From assembly GCA_027686065.1 (NCBI GenBank), contig JAQCTH010000008.1, positions 9,386-73,385 on the forward strand: a stretch of 64,000 bases of DNA, written 5' to 3'. The DNA comes from Clostridiaceae bacterium AF10-41 (GTDB taxonomy: Bacteria; Bacillota; Clostridia; Clostridiales; Clostridiaceae). A program made the translations under genes and the position numbers. Positions 45,857-55,498 of the stretch are shown piece after piece. The notes beneath the pieces were generated by a model. That model did not search any database and was not told where the DNA came from. It worked only from the letters and a program-made list of their open reading frames with translations. The first letter of the stretch is position 1, and every line of letters begins with the position of its first letter.

Positions 45857-48130
45857 CTAACTAATCTTTTCCCAAGCACCCCATTGACTTGCACCAGGAG
45901 TTTCACCTTGTGTCCACCATTTAGCTCTATATTTAATACCGTTATACATAATAACGTCGCCAGCTACATAAGCTTTGGTTGGGCTATAGGTTGGGACTTC
46001 AGGATTTGTATTATCAACTACTGTGATTGTTGCTTTAGCAGTAGAGTTTAAACCTTTACTATCAGTAACTGAATAAGTTAAATTGTAAGAACCAGCTTTA
46101 GTTGTATTAACAGTACCAGAAACAGTTATTTTATTTGTTAAATCACCATCTTCTTTATCAGAGGCAGTTATACCAGCTAAAGGATTAAAAGAATCACCAA
46201 TGTATATTTGTCTATTAGTAGCCCCATTAATTACTGGAGCAGTATTATCTTCTGGAGATGTTGCGTTACCATAAATAAATTGTCTTCCCATTTCAGGAGA
46301 TGTTGAATACATTCTTTGTGATAATTCAATACTTACTAATCCATTTAGGTTATCTATAGATTCAGCAATGTTTAAATCGAAAGATACTGTTTGGCCAGGT
46401 TTCATAAGCTTTCCATCATATGATACAGAGAAATCTATTACGTAATATCCATTTTCTTGCTTAACTGCAGGACTTGGATGTTGAGCACCTGTTATAGTAA
46501 TACCATTTGTCTTAATATAAAGCTTTACATTTTTTAGAGTTTTAGCTGCAGTTTCAACAGAACTAAGAACTTCACCAGATTCACTTAGCTTTTCATTATT
46601 TGTAAAGCTTAAATTTATTACACTACCACTTCCCCATGCAGGTTTACTTGTAGTTAATTTAGAAGTCACATTAAGCTTATTATAAGTTAAGGTATAGTTG
46701 TCTAGACTACCTGAGCCAAATAATGCTTCCTTGGTTACTTTTGTAAGTTCATCATGTTTAGTAGATGTTGTTTTAGCATCTTGTGAAGCCATCCAAGCAA
46801 TCATTCCACCTAAGTTATGCTCTTTAACATATTTAACTTTTTCTTGTATTGATCTTGCATTATCATAGGTAAAGAATGCACCTGTTGTTTCATTATATAA
46901 ATAAGGAGCTTTAGCACTATCGTCCCAATATTCTTTTAGGCCAGTATATTTTGCTTTTAGTTGGTTAAGAGCATTGTATGACCATACTCCACCAGCACGA
47001 CCACCTTCACCATTTTTTATAGGAGCTTCATTAAGAGCACCTGGAGTTGGAGTAAGGTCTGCATCTTTATTAACAACTGCAGCTGTTCCAAACAACCCAG
47101 GATTAGCATAATCTAGTCCATTATTGCTTACTTTTTCCCAGCCACGTGTATAATAAGCCGCTCCAATAACTATTTTTTCAGGTCTAGCTCCGTTTGCTAT
47201 ATAGTAATTAACACTTTCATCAACAGAAAGACCTTCTCCCTTAGATGGAGAATTAGGATTAGTGTAAAGTGCTGTATGATGATTACTAACTGTGCTCCAT
47301 GCACCAGACATGTCGTAAGTCATTATATTTGCAAAATCAATTACATTAAATAATTTTGCTACGTCTATTCCTTCATCAACTTTAGCCTTACCAGCAGGGA
47401 TAGCAACTGAAAGTTCGTAAGTTTTTCCAAGCTCAGCACCTTGTTTAATTAAAGCATCTTTTAAATCCTGTAATAAAATTATAAAGTTATCTTTATCAGC
47501 AGGAGTGGCTTTTGGAGTTCCTTCATCATTAGTATTATCAACTTTGTCTGGTTCTCTAAGGCTAGCTGGATATTCCCAATCTATATCAACAAAATCCATA
47601 TTAGTATATTTAATAAACGCCATAACATTTTTTACAAAGTTTGCTCTTATTGAAGGATTAGCAGCTATAACTGAGAAGTCACCTGATTTAGACCATCCAC
47701 CTAAAGATACTCCTATCTTTAGGTTAGGATTTTCACTTTTTAATACTTGAAATGCATTTAGAATACCTCCATTTACATCTCCATAAGTTACGCCAGCATT
47801 TCCTAGAGGATGACCAGTAGCGGCATCTTTATCAGTGAATTTTAAAACCCCTTGTGCATCAAAATCTACGAATGCAAAATTAAGGTGAGTTAATTGATCA
47901 GCAGGAATATCCTTAGGGTAGAAGTTGCCTTGACCTCCCCAGATTGACCAGTCTCCATAATACATTACATTACGATACTTTTGAGTAGATTGTTGAACTG
48001 CATTAGGTGTAAAATCATTTGTTGAGTTAACTACAGCATTAGTAGGAGTTATACCAGTTAAGAGAAATGTAGTTATTGCAGTTAATGCAATAATAGACTT
48101 AGACCTTTTATGAAACATTTTCTTTATCAT
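45857..48130 (-). CDS. Secreted GH18 chitinase with Ig-like and chitin-binding modules (second)
   Basis: The protein is 757 residues. The signal peptide covers about 1-32. GH18 domain (about 50-470) has FVDIDWEYPAS with acid Glu186, SLGGW and MTYDMSGAW. A region of about 150 residues (485-630) resembles a CBM3-like/Ig beta-sandwich but I cannot name it. The DUF5011 and CBM5/12 modules at the end are nearly the same as in the downstream chitinase. GH18 type differs from the other gene, so the two may split chitin in complementary ways (for example endo and exo). RBS AAGGGGG. Confidence 0.94.
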   Translation of the reverse strand: MIKKMFHKRSKSIIALTAITTFLLTGITPTNAVVNSTNDFTPNAVQQSTQKYRNVMYYGDWSIWGGQGNFYPKDIPADQLTHLNFAFVDFDAQGVLKFTDKDAATGHPLGNAGVTYGDVNGGILNAFQVLKSENPNLKIGVSLGGWSKSGDFSVIAANPSIRANFVKNVMAFIKYTNMDFVDIDWEYPASLREPDKVDNTNDEGTPKATPADKDNFIILLQDLKDALIKQGAELGKTYELSVAIPAGKAKVDEGIDVAKLFNVIDFANIMTYDMSGAWSTVSNHHTALYTNPNSPSKGEGLSVDESVNYYIANGARPEKIVIGAAYYTRGWEKVSNNGLDYANPGLFGTAAVVNKDADLTPTPGALNEAPIKNGEGGRAGGVWSYNALNQLKAKYTGLKEYWDDSAKAPYLYNETTGAFFTYDNARSIQEKVKYVKEHNLGGMIAWMASQDAKTTSTKHDELTKVTKEALFGSGSLDNYTLTYNKLNVTSKLTTSKPAWGSGSVINLSFTNNEKLSESGEVLSSVETAAKTLKNVKLYIKTNGITITGAQHPSPAVKQENGYYVIDFSVSYDGKLMKPGQTVSFDLNIAESIDNLNGLVSIELSQRMYSTSPEMGRQFIYGNATSPEDNTAPVINGATNRQIYIGDSFNPLAGITASDKEDGDLTNKITVSGTVNTTKAGSYNLTYSVTDSKGLNSTAKATITVVDNTNPEVPTYSPTKAYVAGDVIMYNGIKYRAKWWTQGETPGASQWGAWEKIS
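45864..46200 (-). repeat. Chitinase C-terminal module repeat, copy 2
   Basis: Matches 43544-43880; see that entry. Differences are scattered single bases, many of them silent. Confidence 0.8.
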
Positions 48131-48763
48131 TATATTAAATCCCCCTTAATTAAATAAAATATTTAATAAGTGAATCTTTGCTATAAATATTTAAGTGATA
48201 ATAGTTAAAGTAAGCTAAGGTTTTTTTATTAAAGACTCACCTTAAGCATTTGTAAATTTAAAAGAAATGATTCATTAGTTCATAGAAGTGGTCTATATGT
48301 GTATTAATAAAGAACATATAAATAATTATTTATATGCCAAAATAGGTTTTCATAAGGTTTATTATATAACCTAAAAAGAGTATTCATATACTAGTTAGGA
48401 AATTTAAAGAGTAATTTAAAGACTTTATCTGAAATGTATATTCGAGACTTTAAGGTTCCTACAAATATAAGAAATTAAGATAGGAACTGACTTGTTAATA
48501 AATAATAAAATTATTTTATTATTTTATCGAAGGTAATATTTCACCTCCTTTACAATGTATATATATACCATATAAGTATAATATAACCTAACAATTTTAA
48601 TATATCAATATATTAAAGTAAAAAGTCGAACGATTAATGGTTTACTCCAGTATTTGGATTATATTCTAAGAATAAAATTAAATCTATGAATTGATGAAAA
48701 TTTATAGATATCAATATATGAATAAGCACATAGAATATACTAATAATTTTTTAGGGGATATTA
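48131..48763. other. Intergenic region between chitinases and Csp-like proteases
   Basis: No gene is visible in this 633-bp gap. It holds AATAATAAAA-TTA-TTTTATTATT (48501-48523), a 10-bp inverted repeat, and a second pair GTTCCTA/TAGGAAC (48453-48488 region). AAAGGAGGTGA on the minus strand (48541-48551) is a perfect ribosome-binding sequence with no ATG, GTG or TTG frame behind it. I looked for a c-di-GMP riboswitch and saw none. Confidence 0.5.
48729..48736 (+). promoter_or_regulatory. Possible sporulation-type (SigE/SigK) -10 box
   Basis: CATAGAAT fits the CATA-N-A-N-T pattern of SigE/SigK promoters, with an ATA at about 14 bp upstream. It lies 28 bp before the first Csp-like gene, leaving a short leader with RBS AGGGGAT. 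Confidence 0.35.
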
Positions 48764-50563
48764 ATGGAAAATAATATTGGATGTAAAAACTATTTAGATG
48801 AAAATTCTCCTGGATATGTAGTTGAATATAGAGGGGATTTCAAAGCTGAGATTGATAGAGTTGATTATGCTTGTGGAGATATAATTACAGAAAATCTAGC
48901 AGTTGTATCTGTAAATGAAAAAGATTTAGATAGATTAAGAAATGATGTACCTTCAATTGCTTTTGTTGAGACAAGAGGAATATATGTATTACAAGATATA
49001 CCTCCAGTAAATGTAGATAGCATATATAATATAAAAATTAACCCTTATTTAAATTTAACAGGAAAAGGTGTAACAATAGGTATGATTGATACGGGAATAG
49101 ACTATTTAAATAAGGAATTTGTAAGGGAAGATGGGAAATCAAGAATAATTAAAATATGGGATCAAACAGTGACTAAAAACACAAAAGGTAATGTATATAT
49201 AGGCTCTGAATATTCTAATGAAGAAATAAATAGAGCAATTGCCAATAATCAGAAAGGGTTAGACCCATATGAAATAGTACCAAGTAAAGATGAAGTAGGG
49301 CATGGAACTAATATGGCAGGAATAATAGGAGCACGAGGATATAATTCTGATATAGAAGGTGTGGCTAATGATTGTGAGTTTATAATAGTAAAACTATTAC
49401 CCTCTCCAAATTATAAAAGAATATTAAGAGAAAATAATTTACCTATTATACCTGCGTACAACAGCTCAGAAGTATTATCAGCAATTGAGTATTTAAGAAA
49501 ATCAGCATATAAATTAAGAAGGCCATTAATATTATACTTAGGAGTTGGCAGTTATAACGGTAGTCATGATGGATATAATATCACAAGTAGATTCATAACA
49601 TCAATTACAAGAAAAAGGGACATAGTGTTTGTGACTGGTACTGGGAATTCAGGAAATGATGAGGGGCATGCCACTAATTTTATATCAAACAATGGAGAAA
49701 TTAAAACTACAGAATTATTAATGGCCAAAGAAATGAAAATATTTACTTTACATGTATGGGTTCAAAGGCCAAATAAGATGGCATTAAATATAATAGCACC
49801 AAGTGGGGAAGAATCTGGATTTATTAATGCGAATATTAGATCCAAGGATAATAGAGCTTTTTATTTAATAAATACAAAAGTTGAGATAATATGCTATGAT
49901 CCAGAAAGCTATACTGGGCATCAAGTATTCATACTGAATTTTATTGATATAAAACCAGGAATTTGGATGATAAAGCTGAGAGGCGAATATATAGCTAATG
50001 GTAGATATGATATATGGTTGCAAGATAAATATCTCTTGCCCATTGGCACAAAATTTTTAAATTCAAATCCAGATAATACATTAACAATACCTTCTACTGC
50101 AAAAAATTTAATAACAGTATCTTATTATGATGGAACAAATAATAGTTTAGTTTCTTCAGCTGGAAGGGGATTTAATACAAATGGATTAATCAATCCAGAT
50201 ATAGCTACTGAAGGGATAAATATATTAACTATATCAGCAGGGTCTGATAAGGTAACTAAGGTAAGTGGAAGTTCAGCTGCAACTGCAATAGTTGTAGGGG
50301 TATGTGCCTTACTAATTCAATGGGCTATATCAGATGGAAATGATCTATCTATGTATTCAATAAAGCTTAGAAGCTTATTAATATATGCTGCAGATAGAGA
50401 TAGTATGTATGAATATCCTAATGAATCTTTAGGTTATGGAAAATTAAATTTACAAGAGATTTTCAAAATACTTGGTGGAAATTATAGGATTAACAATGAT
50501 CTTGAATATTTAATTGGAAGCTTATTTATTAGGATTCCAAAGGATATCATAAATAATGAGTAG
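48764..50563 (+). CDS. Csp-like S8 subtilisin-family protease (first)
   Basis: The protein is 599 residues with no signal peptide. Residues 1-90 look like a prodomain. The triad is complete: Asp109 (GMIDTGIDYL), His180 (VGHGTNMAGI) and Ser504 (VSGSSAATA). A long insert between His and Ser (about 300-460) forms the beta-rich jellyroll seen in Csp proteases, which cut pro-SleC during spore germination. No sleC is nearby. It is 8 bp ahead of a second copy. The Csp role is inferred from the domain layout; some relatives act elsewhere. Confidence 0.85.
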   Translation: MENNIGCKNYLDENSPGYVVEYRGDFKAEIDRVDYACGDIITENLAVVSVNEKDLDRLRNDVPSIAFVETRGIYVLQDIPPVNVDSIYNIKINPYLNLTGKGVTIGMIDTGIDYLNKEFVREDGKSRIIKIWDQTVTKNTKGNVYIGSEYSNEEINRAIANNQKGLDPYEIVPSKDEVGHGTNMAGIIGARGYNSDIEGVANDCEFIIVKLLPSPNYKRILRENNLPIIPAYNSSEVLSAIEYLRKSAYKLRRPLILYLGVGSYNGSHDGYNITSRFITSITRKRDIVFVTGTGNSGNDEGHATNFISNNGEIKTTELLMAKEMKIFTLHVWVQRPNKMALNIIAPSGEESGFINANIRSKDNRAFYLINTKVEIICYDPESYTGHQVFILNFIDIKPGIWMIKLRGEYIANGRYDIWLQDKYLLPIGTKFLNSNPDNTLTIPSTAKNLITVSYYDGTNNSLVSSAGRGFNTNGLINPDIATEGINILTISAGSDKVTKVSGSSAATAIVVGVCALLIQWAISDGNDLSMYSIKLRSLLIYAADRDSMYEYPNESLGYGKLNLQEIFKILGGNYRINNDLEYLIGSLFIRIPKDIINNE

Positions 50564-50571
50564 GAGGCATT

Positions 50572-52326
50572 ATGGAAAATAATATTGCAATAGTTCCAGA
50601 ATATATATTTGGAAGTGAAAATTATATAAGTTATTTAGTTGAATATATAGGAGAGTTTAATGAAGTGTTACTAAACAATCCTGGGATTTATGTGATAATA
50701 ATTAATGATGATTATGCTTCTGTTTATATTAAATCAAGCCTTATACAAGATATAGGAAATACTATGGAAATACTTAATTTGATAAGTAATTTTTATAAAT
50801 CAAGTAACTTCGAAATAGTTTATGTATTACCACCAGAAGTTTATACTTTGCAAGCCATATCATCTATTGAAGCGTCACAAGTAGATATATTACAAGTTGA
50901 ATTACCTTTAAATTTAAGAGGAAAAGGTGTAGTAGTTGGAATAATAGATACTGGGATAGATTATTTAAGTGATGAATTTAAAGATATTAATGGAAAAACT
51001 AGAATAAATGAGATATGGGATCAAGGCATAGGATCTAATACAAAAATTAATAACATAGTTTTAGGAACAGTATATAAGAAAGATAAAATAAACGAGGCTA
51101 TAGACTCATATAATAACGGAAAAAATCCATATGATATAGTTCCAAGCAGAGATGAAATTGGGCATGGGACTAATATGGCGGGAATAGTTGGAGCAACAGG
51201 AAAAAACCCAAGTTTAAAAGGCGTAGCCCCTGAATGTGAATTAGTAATTGTAAAATTGGTACAGTCAAGTTTTATAAAAAAAACTTATGAAGTGGATATC
51301 CCAGTATATAATATTACATCAATTTTTATGGCTATAGAATATTTAAAAAATTATAGCATACTAGAAGGTAAACCAATGGTTATATTATTACCTTTAGGGA
51401 CTAATAGTGGTAATCATAAGGGAGATCATGTTTTAGATAATTATATAGCATCAGTATCTAGAAATATTGGACTAGCTATTGTGACAGGAAGTGGAAATGA
51501 GGGAATACAGGATCTTCATACATCAGGGTTTATTAAAAATAAAAATGAGTATGAATCAATAGAAATGATAGTAGAAAAGGGACAAAAATTTTTATCAATG
51601 GAAGTTTGGGTTGATTTACCTAATATAATTGAAATTAATATAATAGCTCCATCAGGGGCAGATACTGGATTTATTCCAGCTATATTAAATATAAACAAAA
51701 AACATTCTTTCATATTTGAGCAGACAACAGCATTTATATATTATAATGTTCCAGAGGAATATACAGGAGATCAATTAATAAGAATATATTTCAAGGATAT
51801 ACAACCAGGAATATGGAAAATTGCTATTAGATTAAGGCTTGGTAAGATGGCAACATATAATGCGTGGTTGTTACAAAAAGGATTAACACTTCAGGGTACA
51901 AGATTTATGTCAAGTAATCAGTATGGTACTATAACTATACCAGGAGATTCACCATTCGTTATTACCGTAGCTGCATATAATCAAAATAATAATAATTTAT
52001 TGGCATATTCAGGAGTAGCTTTTAGAGATAAATATGAAGATACAATTGATTTTGCAGCAGGAGGATCTAATACTATTACAGTTGGTATAGATAATGGAAT
52101 TGATGTTATAAACGGAAGTAGCTTGGCAGCGGCTATAGGAGCTGGTGCATGTGTTTTGTTGTTTGAATGGGGAATAATTAATAAGAATTATCCTTATATG
52201 TATTCACAGAGTATAAAGACTTTTTTAAGTAGAGGAACTATGCAAAGACAAGGAGATAAATATCCCAATCCACAATTGGGATATGGAATAATTAACTTTT
52301 ATAAAATATTTGAAAATATGCTATAA
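50572..52326 (+). CDS. Csp-like S8 subtilisin-family protease (second)
   Basis: The protein is 584 residues and parallels its neighbour in layout: prodomain (1-105), Asp126 (GIIDTGIDYL), His198 (IGHGTNMAGI), jellyroll insert and Ser517 (INGSSLAAA). The triad is intact, so it is not one of the inactive Csp pseudoproteases. It starts with MENNI like the gene upstream, with RBS TAGGAGGC, and shares a transcript with it. Overall identity is modest, so the duplication is old. Confidence 0.85.
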   Translation: MENNIAIVPEYIFGSENYISYLVEYIGEFNEVLLNNPGIYVIIINDDYASVYIKSSLIQDIGNTMEILNLISNFYKSSNFEIVYVLPPEVYTLQAISSIEASQVDILQVELPLNLRGKGVVVGIIDTGIDYLSDEFKDINGKTRINEIWDQGIGSNTKINNIVLGTVYKKDKINEAIDSYNNGKNPYDIVPSRDEIGHGTNMAGIVGATGKNPSLKGVAPECELVIVKLVQSSFIKKTYEVDIPVYNITSIFMAIEYLKNYSILEGKPMVILLPLGTNSGNHKGDHVLDNYIASVSRNIGLAIVTGSGNEGIQDLHTSGFIKNKNEYESIEMIVEKGQKFLSMEVWVDLPNIIEINIIAPSGADTGFIPAILNINKKHSFIFEQTTAFIYYNVPEEYTGDQLIRIYFKDIQPGIWKIAIRLRLGKMATYNAWLLQKGLTLQGTRFMSSNQYGTITIPGDSPFVITVAAYNQNNNNLLAYSGVAFRDKYEDTIDFAAGGSNTITVGIDNGIDVINGSSLAAAIGAGACVLLFEWGIINKNYPYMYSQSIKTFLSRGTMQRQGDKYPNPQLGYGIINFYKIFENML

Positions 52327-52441
52327 CTATATATTATTAATCTATGTATAGGTAGTTTCATAATAGATAATAATTCTATATTATATGATTAATATAATAA
52401 GTTAGAAGCACTTTAATGAAAAAAAGGAAGGCGTATGAAGT

Positions 52442-53203
52442 ATGACATATAGTATAACTCTATTAATTATTTGCCCATTAATATTTATTGCAGGATTTAT
52501 AGATGCAGTAGCAGGCGGGGGTGGCTTAATATCTTTACCCGCATATATATTTGCAGGGGTACCAATACATATTGCATATGGAACTAATAAGTTTGCTAAT
52601 TGTATTGGTACAAGCGTAGCATCAGTTAAGTTTTTCAAAAGTGGGAATATAAAGGTAAAGCCTGGGATAATATCAGCAGTAGGAGCACTAATAGGATCAT
52701 GGATTGGAGCACAATTAGTTGTTCTATTAGATGAAAAGTATTTAAAGTATTCATTAATAATTATTTTGCCAATAGTTGCTGTATTTCTGTTGTTTAACAG
52801 AAATTTTGGACAAGAAAATAATACTAAAGATTTAAAAGTAAATAAGATTTATGTTTCATCATTTGTAATAGGCTTAATAATTGGTGCTTATGATGGATTT
52901 TTTGGACCAGGAACTGGAACTTTTTTAGTTTTAGCATTTACAAGTATTTGTGGATTTAGCATAATAACATCATCAGGTAATGCAAAGATGGTAAATTTAG
53001 CATCAAATTTAGCTGCTTTAATAGTATATTTATTAAATGGAAAAGTTAATTTTTCTATAGGAATACCAGCCGCTATATGTGCGGTTTTAGGAAATTACCT
53101 AGGAGCACAACTGGCAATAAAAAATGGAATTAAGTTTATAAAACCTGTAATGGTTTTTGTGATAATATTGCTATTTTCAAAAGTAATATATGAATTCATT
53201 TAA
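52442..53203 (+). CDS. TSUP (TauE/SafE) family membrane transporter
   Basis: The protein is 253 residues with about eight helices. It has the repeated motif GFIDAVAGGGGLISLP in the first half and GAYDGFFGPGTGTF in the second, typical of TSUP anion exporters of sulfite or organosulfonates. Substrate unknown. RBS GGAAGG at about 52426. A hairpin terminator follows. Confidence 0.9.
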   Translation: MTYSITLLIICPLIFIAGFIDAVAGGGGLISLPAYIFAGVPIHIAYGTNKFANCIGTSVASVKFFKSGNIKVKPGIISAVGALIGSWIGAQLVVLLDEKYLKYSLIIILPIVAVFLLFNRNFGQENNTKDLKVNKIYVSSFVIGLIIGAYDGFFGPGTGTFLVLAFTSICGFSIITSSGNAKMVNLASNLAALIVYLLNGKVNFSIGIPAAICAVLGNYLGAQLAIKNGIKFIKPVMVFVIILLFSKVIYEFI

Positions 53204-53225
53204 AAGCTCCTATTGGAGTTTTTAA
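53203..53225 (+). terminator. Terminator of the TSUP gene
   Basis: AGCTCC-TATT-GGAGTT hairpin (53205-53220) followed by TTT. Confidence 0.7.
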
Positions 53226-53323
53226 TTTTAAATTCTATATTCTAACATAGTGTCTTTATTTTAAATAATATTTACTTCTATGGATAAACTAAACTTAATT
53301 AATTTAAACAAAGGAGAAGGTTT

Positions 53324-54391
53324 ATGCATAAGAAGAATGTAATTACCTATTTAATTATTTTTAACCTTTTAACTATATTAATAATATTATTAAGTAAAAT
53401 AGCAATATTAAAGAATTTTTTTAAAGTGATATTTTCTATAGTTATTATACCAATAATATTTGGGCTGTTTTTATTTTACATATTAAAACCACTAAATAAG
53501 ATATTTATAAAGAAGAAAATAAAAAATGGTAAAGCAGCCAGTTTAACTTTATTAATTTTCTTTTTTATTGCATCTGGAATAATAAAGTATTTTGGAGATT
53601 ATTTTATCGAACAATTTACAAATTTAAAGATAATATTTTTAAATATAATGAAAGAAAAGGGAACTCTATATGGAGTAGATGATATTGTTAAAGGAGATTT
53701 ATTAAAATTAGATTACTATAATAAGTTTTTAGGTGATATACAAAAATATTCAATGATATTATTTAGTAGTTTAAGGGGAATATTTGACAAAGGAATGCAG
53801 TTATTTTCTGATGTTTTACTTATTATATTAATAGTTTTTTATTTGCTTAAGGATGAGGATAAAATTAAAGAAAATATAGTAAATGTATTTCCTAGGAAAT
53901 ACAAAGATAGAGTTAGTGATTTTGTTGAAGAAAGTGATGAAGCTTTATCATTATATATTATAGGTCAAGCTAAAGTAGCATTCTCATTAGCTTTAATGGT
54001 ATATATAGGCTATAGATTTATAGGGATGACAAGTCCCCTTCTTTTAGCATCAATTACTTTTGTATTAGCATTTATACCCTTTATAGGTTTTTTTATATCT
54101 ATGATAATTCCATATATTATAGCAATAGCCTTAGGCTGGCATATGGTTATAAAGTTATCTGTGTTAGTTATCATAGCTCAGACACTTAAGGGAAGAATTA
54201 TCGTTCCTTTAATTATGGGGAAAACTATGAACATACATCCAATAACAGATATATTCTTGGTAGTTGGAGCTGCAAGTTTAGTTGGACCTATTGGAGCCTT
54301 TGTAATAGTACCTCTTTATGTTATTATTAAGATATTTTTTAAGTATTTTAATAAAGAAGTGGAAGAAAAGATAAAGGAATTTAAAGAATAA
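53324..54391 (+). CDS. AI-2E family transporter (PerM/TqsA-like)
   Basis: The protein is 355 residues with about eight helices and the central soluble loop usual in this family. It ends with the conserved GRIIVPLIMGKTMNIHPITD and GPIGAFVIVPLYVI regions. Named members export AI-2 or take up ions; the substrate here is unknown. RBS AAAGGAG. proB follows after 72 bp of A-rich DNA. Confidence 0.88.
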   Translation: MHKKNVITYLIIFNLLTILIILLSKIAILKNFFKVIFSIVIIPIIFGLFLFYILKPLNKIFIKKKIKNGKAASLTLLIFFFIASGIIKYFGDYFIEQFTNLKIIFLNIMKEKGTLYGVDDIVKGDLLKLDYYNKFLGDIQKYSMILFSSLRGIFDKGMQLFSDVLLIILIVFYLLKDEDKIKENIVNVFPRKYKDRVSDFVEESDEALSLYIIGQAKVAFSLALMVYIGYRFIGMTSPLLLASITFVLAFIPFIGFFISMIIPYIIAIALGWHMVIKLSVLVIIAQTLKGRIIVPLIMGKTMNIHPITDIFLVVGAASLVGPIGAFVIVPLYVIIKIFFKYFNKEVEEKIKEFKE

Positions 54392-54463
54392 GGCAATTTA
54401 TATAGAAAAAAATTATAAAAAAAATTATAATTAAAAAAAGAAATAACATTGGGGGATTAAAAA

Positions 54464-55282
54464 ATGAGTTTTAGAAATCAACTTAAAGAGGCTAAGAGAA
54501 TTGTAGTTAAAGTAGGAACCTCCACATTAACTTATGAAAATGGGAAAATAAATTTAACAAGGATAGAAAATCTTACAAGAGTGTTATCTGATGTTATGAA
54601 TTGTGGAAAAGAAGTTGTATTAGTAACTTCAGGGGCTATAGGAGTAGGAGTATCTAAATTAAAATTAAAGGAAAAACCTAAGACAATAAGAGAAAAGCAA
54701 GCAGTTGCTGCAGTTGGACAATGCGAGTTAATGCATATATATAGTAAATTTTTTGGAGAGTATAGTCATACAGTTGGGCAAGTTCTCTTAACAAGGGATG
54801 TGGTTGAAGATGACCATATAAGAGAAAATGTATGCAATACTTTTGAGACGCTAATAGAAAATCAAATAATACCAATAGTTAATGAAAATGATACTGTATC
54901 AATAGATGAAATAGAAAATATAGTTAGATTTGGAGATAATGATAATTTATCAGCAATAGTAGCAAAATTAATTAAAGCCGATCTTTTAATAATATTATCG
55001 GATATAGATGGATTTTATGATTCAGACCCTAGAAAAAATTCAGACTCAAAATTAATTAAAGAAATAAAAAGTATAACACCTCAACTAGAAGCCTGTTGTG
55101 GTGGAGCAGGAAGCAATCTTGGAACAGGCGGAATGATAACTAAACTTTCAGCGGCTAAAGTGGCAACTGAATCAGGAGTAAATATGGTCCTTGCAAATGG
55201 AGAGGAACCTAAGATAATCTTAAATATATTAAATGGTGAAGAAATAGGAACACTATTTACAATTAACAATGGACAAATGTAA
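54464..55282 (+). CDS. proB: Glutamate 5-kinase
   Basis: The protein is 272 residues, the short form of ProB without a PUA domain. VVKVGTSTL is the nucleotide site, LVTSGAIGVG and NENDTVS follow, with FGDNDNLSAIVA and the loop GTGGMITKL. It makes glutamyl-5-phosphate, the first step to proline. Without the PUA domain it is likely still feedback-controlled by the kinase domain. proA lies 216 bp downstream. Confidence 0.96.
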   Translation: MSFRNQLKEAKRIVVKVGTSTLTYENGKINLTRIENLTRVLSDVMNCGKEVVLVTSGAIGVGVSKLKLKEKPKTIREKQAVAAVGQCELMHIYSKFFGEYSHTVGQVLLTRDVVEDDHIRENVCNTFETLIENQIIPIVNENDTVSIDEIENIVRFGDNDNLSAIVAKLIKADLLIILSDIDGFYDSDPRKNSDSKLIKEIKSITPQLEACCGGAGSNLGTGGMITKLSAAKVATESGVNMVLANGEEPKIILNILNGEEIGTLFTINNGQM

Positions 55283-55498
55283 AAAATGCAAAGCATTTTC
55301 AGTTCGCAGTTCACAAGGCACAGTGTACAGTTTTCGGAATAAAGTAACAGGTAACAGGGAACAGGTTATGATATAAATTGCAAAGTAATTTATAAATGAA
55401 AGAATAAAGAAGTTGAGTTAGTTTTTATGTACAAAACTAACTACTGTCCCTAAGTTTACCTTGAAGTAGAAAAAATAAAAATCAAGGGAGAGATGGAA
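55283..55498 (+). other. proB-proA spacer with micro-repeats
   Basis: Bases 55299-55370 differ from their surroundings: they are richer in G and C and made of short near-repeats, CAGTTCGCAGTTCACA and then AACAGGTAACAGGGAACAGG. No frame or hairpin explains them. The rest is AT-rich. It may be an intergenic repeat unit or a decayed insertion. Confidence 0.5.

Noticed and set aside
48131..48763. c-di-GMP riboswitch ahead of the chitinases
   Set aside because: Such elements can precede chitinase genes, but I could not find the conserved core on either strand.
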